A DNA stretch of 62,856 nt from Bacillota bacterium (GTDB lineage Bacteria; Bacillota; Clostridia; Christensenellales; SZUA-584), in the NCBI GenBank assembly GCA_023459495.1, contig JAEWTL010000031.1, forward strand, positions 1 to 62,856, in the 5' to 3' direction. Positions within the stretch are counted from its first letter, which is position 1; each line of letters begins with the position of its first letter. Below, piece after piece: positions 61,978 through 62,856 of this stretch. The position numbers and the translations under genes were made by a program. The notes beneath the pieces were generated by a model. That model was given only the letters and a program-made list of their open reading frames with translations. It had not been told where the DNA came from and searched no databases.

Positions 61978-62856
61978 ATGATACGTTACGGCAATGGCGG
62001 ATTCCCGCCCTACCGTTCTGATAGATGCGATACTGGTTCATACCGGTATTACTGTGATTCCAAACAACCCCCGGACTGCGAAGAAATTCGCTGCAAGCCC
62101 GGCCCGACCGGGCCGCGGGGATGCCCGGGACAGCCGGGGCCGCAAGGGTGTCCGGGACGGCCGGGACAACCGGGGCCGCAGGGATGCCCGGGAGTGCCGG
62201 GACGGCCGGGACAGCCGGGGCCGCAGGGGTGTCCCGGAATGCCGGGACGGCCGGGGCAGCCGGGGCCGCAGGGGTGCCCGGGAGTGCCGGGACGGCCGGG
62301 ACAGCCGGGGCCGCAGGGGTGCCCCGGAATGCCGGGTCGGCCAGGACCAACCGGCCCGCGGGGATGCCCGGGATGGCCGGGCGAACCGGGGCCGACTGGA
62401 CCGACCGGGGCTACGGGCGATCCGGGTGAAGATGGCGCGACGGGTGCTACGGGCGCAACGGGTGCCACGGGTGCGACAGGTGCGACCGGGCCAACAGGCC
62501 CCGGAGTAGGAGCAACAGGTCCGACCGGAGCCACTGGCCCGACAGGTGCGCAGGGTGCCGCGGGTACAGCAGGGGCCACCGGACCGACAGGCGCGACCGG
62601 TGCGGCAGGTACGGCAGGCGTAGCGGGACCGACCGGACCGACAGGAGCAGATGGCACGGCAGGCGTAGCGGGACCGACCGGGCCGACGGGAGATACCGGC
62701 CCGGCAGGCGCAGTGGGAGACACGGGACCGACAGGAGACACCGGCCCGGCAGGCGCAGTGGGAGACACGGGGCCGACGGGAGATACCGGCCCGGCAGGCG
62801 CAGCTGGAGACACGGGACCGACGGGAGACACCGGCCCGGCAGGCGCAGTTGGAGAC
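61978..62856 (+). CDS. Collagen-like Gly-X-Y repeat protein with periodic cysteines (partial)
   Basis: Starts at ATG 61978 after AAAGGAGTG and is open to the end of the window, so at least 293 residues; the C-terminus is missing. About 40 N-terminal residues with several Cys (RCDTGSYRYYCDSKQPPDC) lead into an unbroken Gly-X-Y stretch. In the first part 15-residue units GCPGVPGRPGQPGPQ and GCPGMPGRPGQPGPQ place a cysteine in each unit; later come GATGPTGATG-type and GDTGPAGAVGDTGPT units, again of 15 residues (45 bases). This resembles BclA-type exosporium filaments. The putative sigma-K promoter supports a spore-surface role. Confidence 0.85.
   Translation, partial: MIRYGNGGFPPYRSDRCDTGSYRYYCDSKQPPDCEEIRCKPGPTGPRGCPGQPGPQGCPGRPGQPGPQGCPGVPGRPGQPGPQGCPGMPGRPGQPGPQGCPGVPGRPGQPGPQGCPGMPGRPGPTGPRGCPGWPGEPGPTGPTGATGDPGEDGATGATGATGATGATGATGPTGPGVGATGPTGATGPTGAQGAAGTAGATGPTGATGAAGTAGVAGPTGPTGADGTAGVAGPTGPTGDTGPAGAVGDTGPTGDTGPAGAVGDTGPTGDTGPAGAAGDTGPTGDTGPAGAVGD

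Noticed and set aside
61978..62400. A CRISPR-like 45-base periodicity
   Set aside because: It follows the codon pattern of Gly-X-Y units within an open frame.
62049..62831. A 260-residue Pro/Val-rich frame on the minus strand opposite the collagen-like gene
   Set aside because: It is the mirror of the Gly-X-Y repeat; no ribosome site, and the plus strand has a clear start and promoter.

Overview
The window reads as a chromosome segment of an anaerobic, spore-forming Clostridia-type Firmicute with a fairly G+C-rich genome; an uncultured gut lineage such as Christensenellales is my guess from gene content, not something proven here. Support: AGGAGG-type ribosome sites with ATG/GTG/TTG starts, a DinR-type SOS box, MarR/GntR/ArsR regulators, many lipoproteins with Pro/Thr-rich linkers, a membrane pyrophosphatase, ferredoxin-type oxidoreductases, a SpoIID/LytB protein and two promoters that look sigma-K-like. 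There is no rRNA, no complete tRNA and no CRISPR array.

Layout. 1-7.1 kb: the end of a KDPG aldolase, a phosphotriesterase-family hydrolase, an acyltransferase plus DUF6320 pair, a quinone reductase, a free-standing FakA-middle-like domain, thioredoxin and a FucU-type mutarotase. 7.2-15.2 kb: an AlkZ-related/radical SAM pair, an ECF sigma factor with a membrane partner, a DapF-family protein that lacks both catalytic cysteines and sits between duplicated gene tails, a MarR-MFS efflux unit, a flavodoxin and a DUF362-ferredoxin protein. 15.6-22.5 kb: an exported SpoIID/LytB protein ending in a dockerin, directly followed by a membrane-anchored cohesin protein; a DUF3298-type lipoprotein; and one long reading frame joining a PfkB kinase to a xylulokinase. 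22.8-34.8 kb: lipoproteins, hydrolases, a GntR-controlled ABC exporter with a clear palindromic operator, a second three-gene ABC exporter, a NYN/OST-HTH protein with a Lys-Asp repeat tail, and small genes that are easy to miss.

34.9-42 kb: an L,D-transpeptidase and an Nramp metal transporter, then an AT-rich island (about 37.9-40.0 kb) on the minus strand encoding a GHKL-type ATPase, a STAS-like DUF4325 protein and membrane proteins. The island ends beside a tRNA-3'-end-like sequence and a truncated gene. Small lipoproteins, a cold-shock protein and a Cys/Gly-rich peptide follow. 42.4-46 kb: a DEAD-box helicase, and a dinB-hypothetical-SRAP operon behind an excellent SOS box. 46-53 kb: a kinase-like protein, SDR and FAD oxidoreductases, an MBL hydrolase, an Fe-S aldo/keto reductase and a HicA-like toxin-antitoxin pair with a triple TGTACA operator. 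53.2-55.9 kb: a lone phage terminase large subunit and the relic of a second one. 56-62.9 kb: membrane proteins, DUF1697, a Cys-rich repeat exoprotein, a membrane pyrophosphatase, and the start of a collagen-like protein with regularly spaced cysteines that runs off the window.

Four families of intergenic repeats are scattered through the segment: TGTCATCCTGAG-type elements, a GGATTGC-type element, GGGCGGCC hairpins and mosaics of short GC palindromes. The best candidates for undescribed biology are the AT-rich ATPase/STAS-like island, the SpoIID-dockerin/cohesin pair, the cysteine-punctuated collagen with its putative sporulation promoter, the PfkB-XylB fusion and the cysteine-less DapF homologue.
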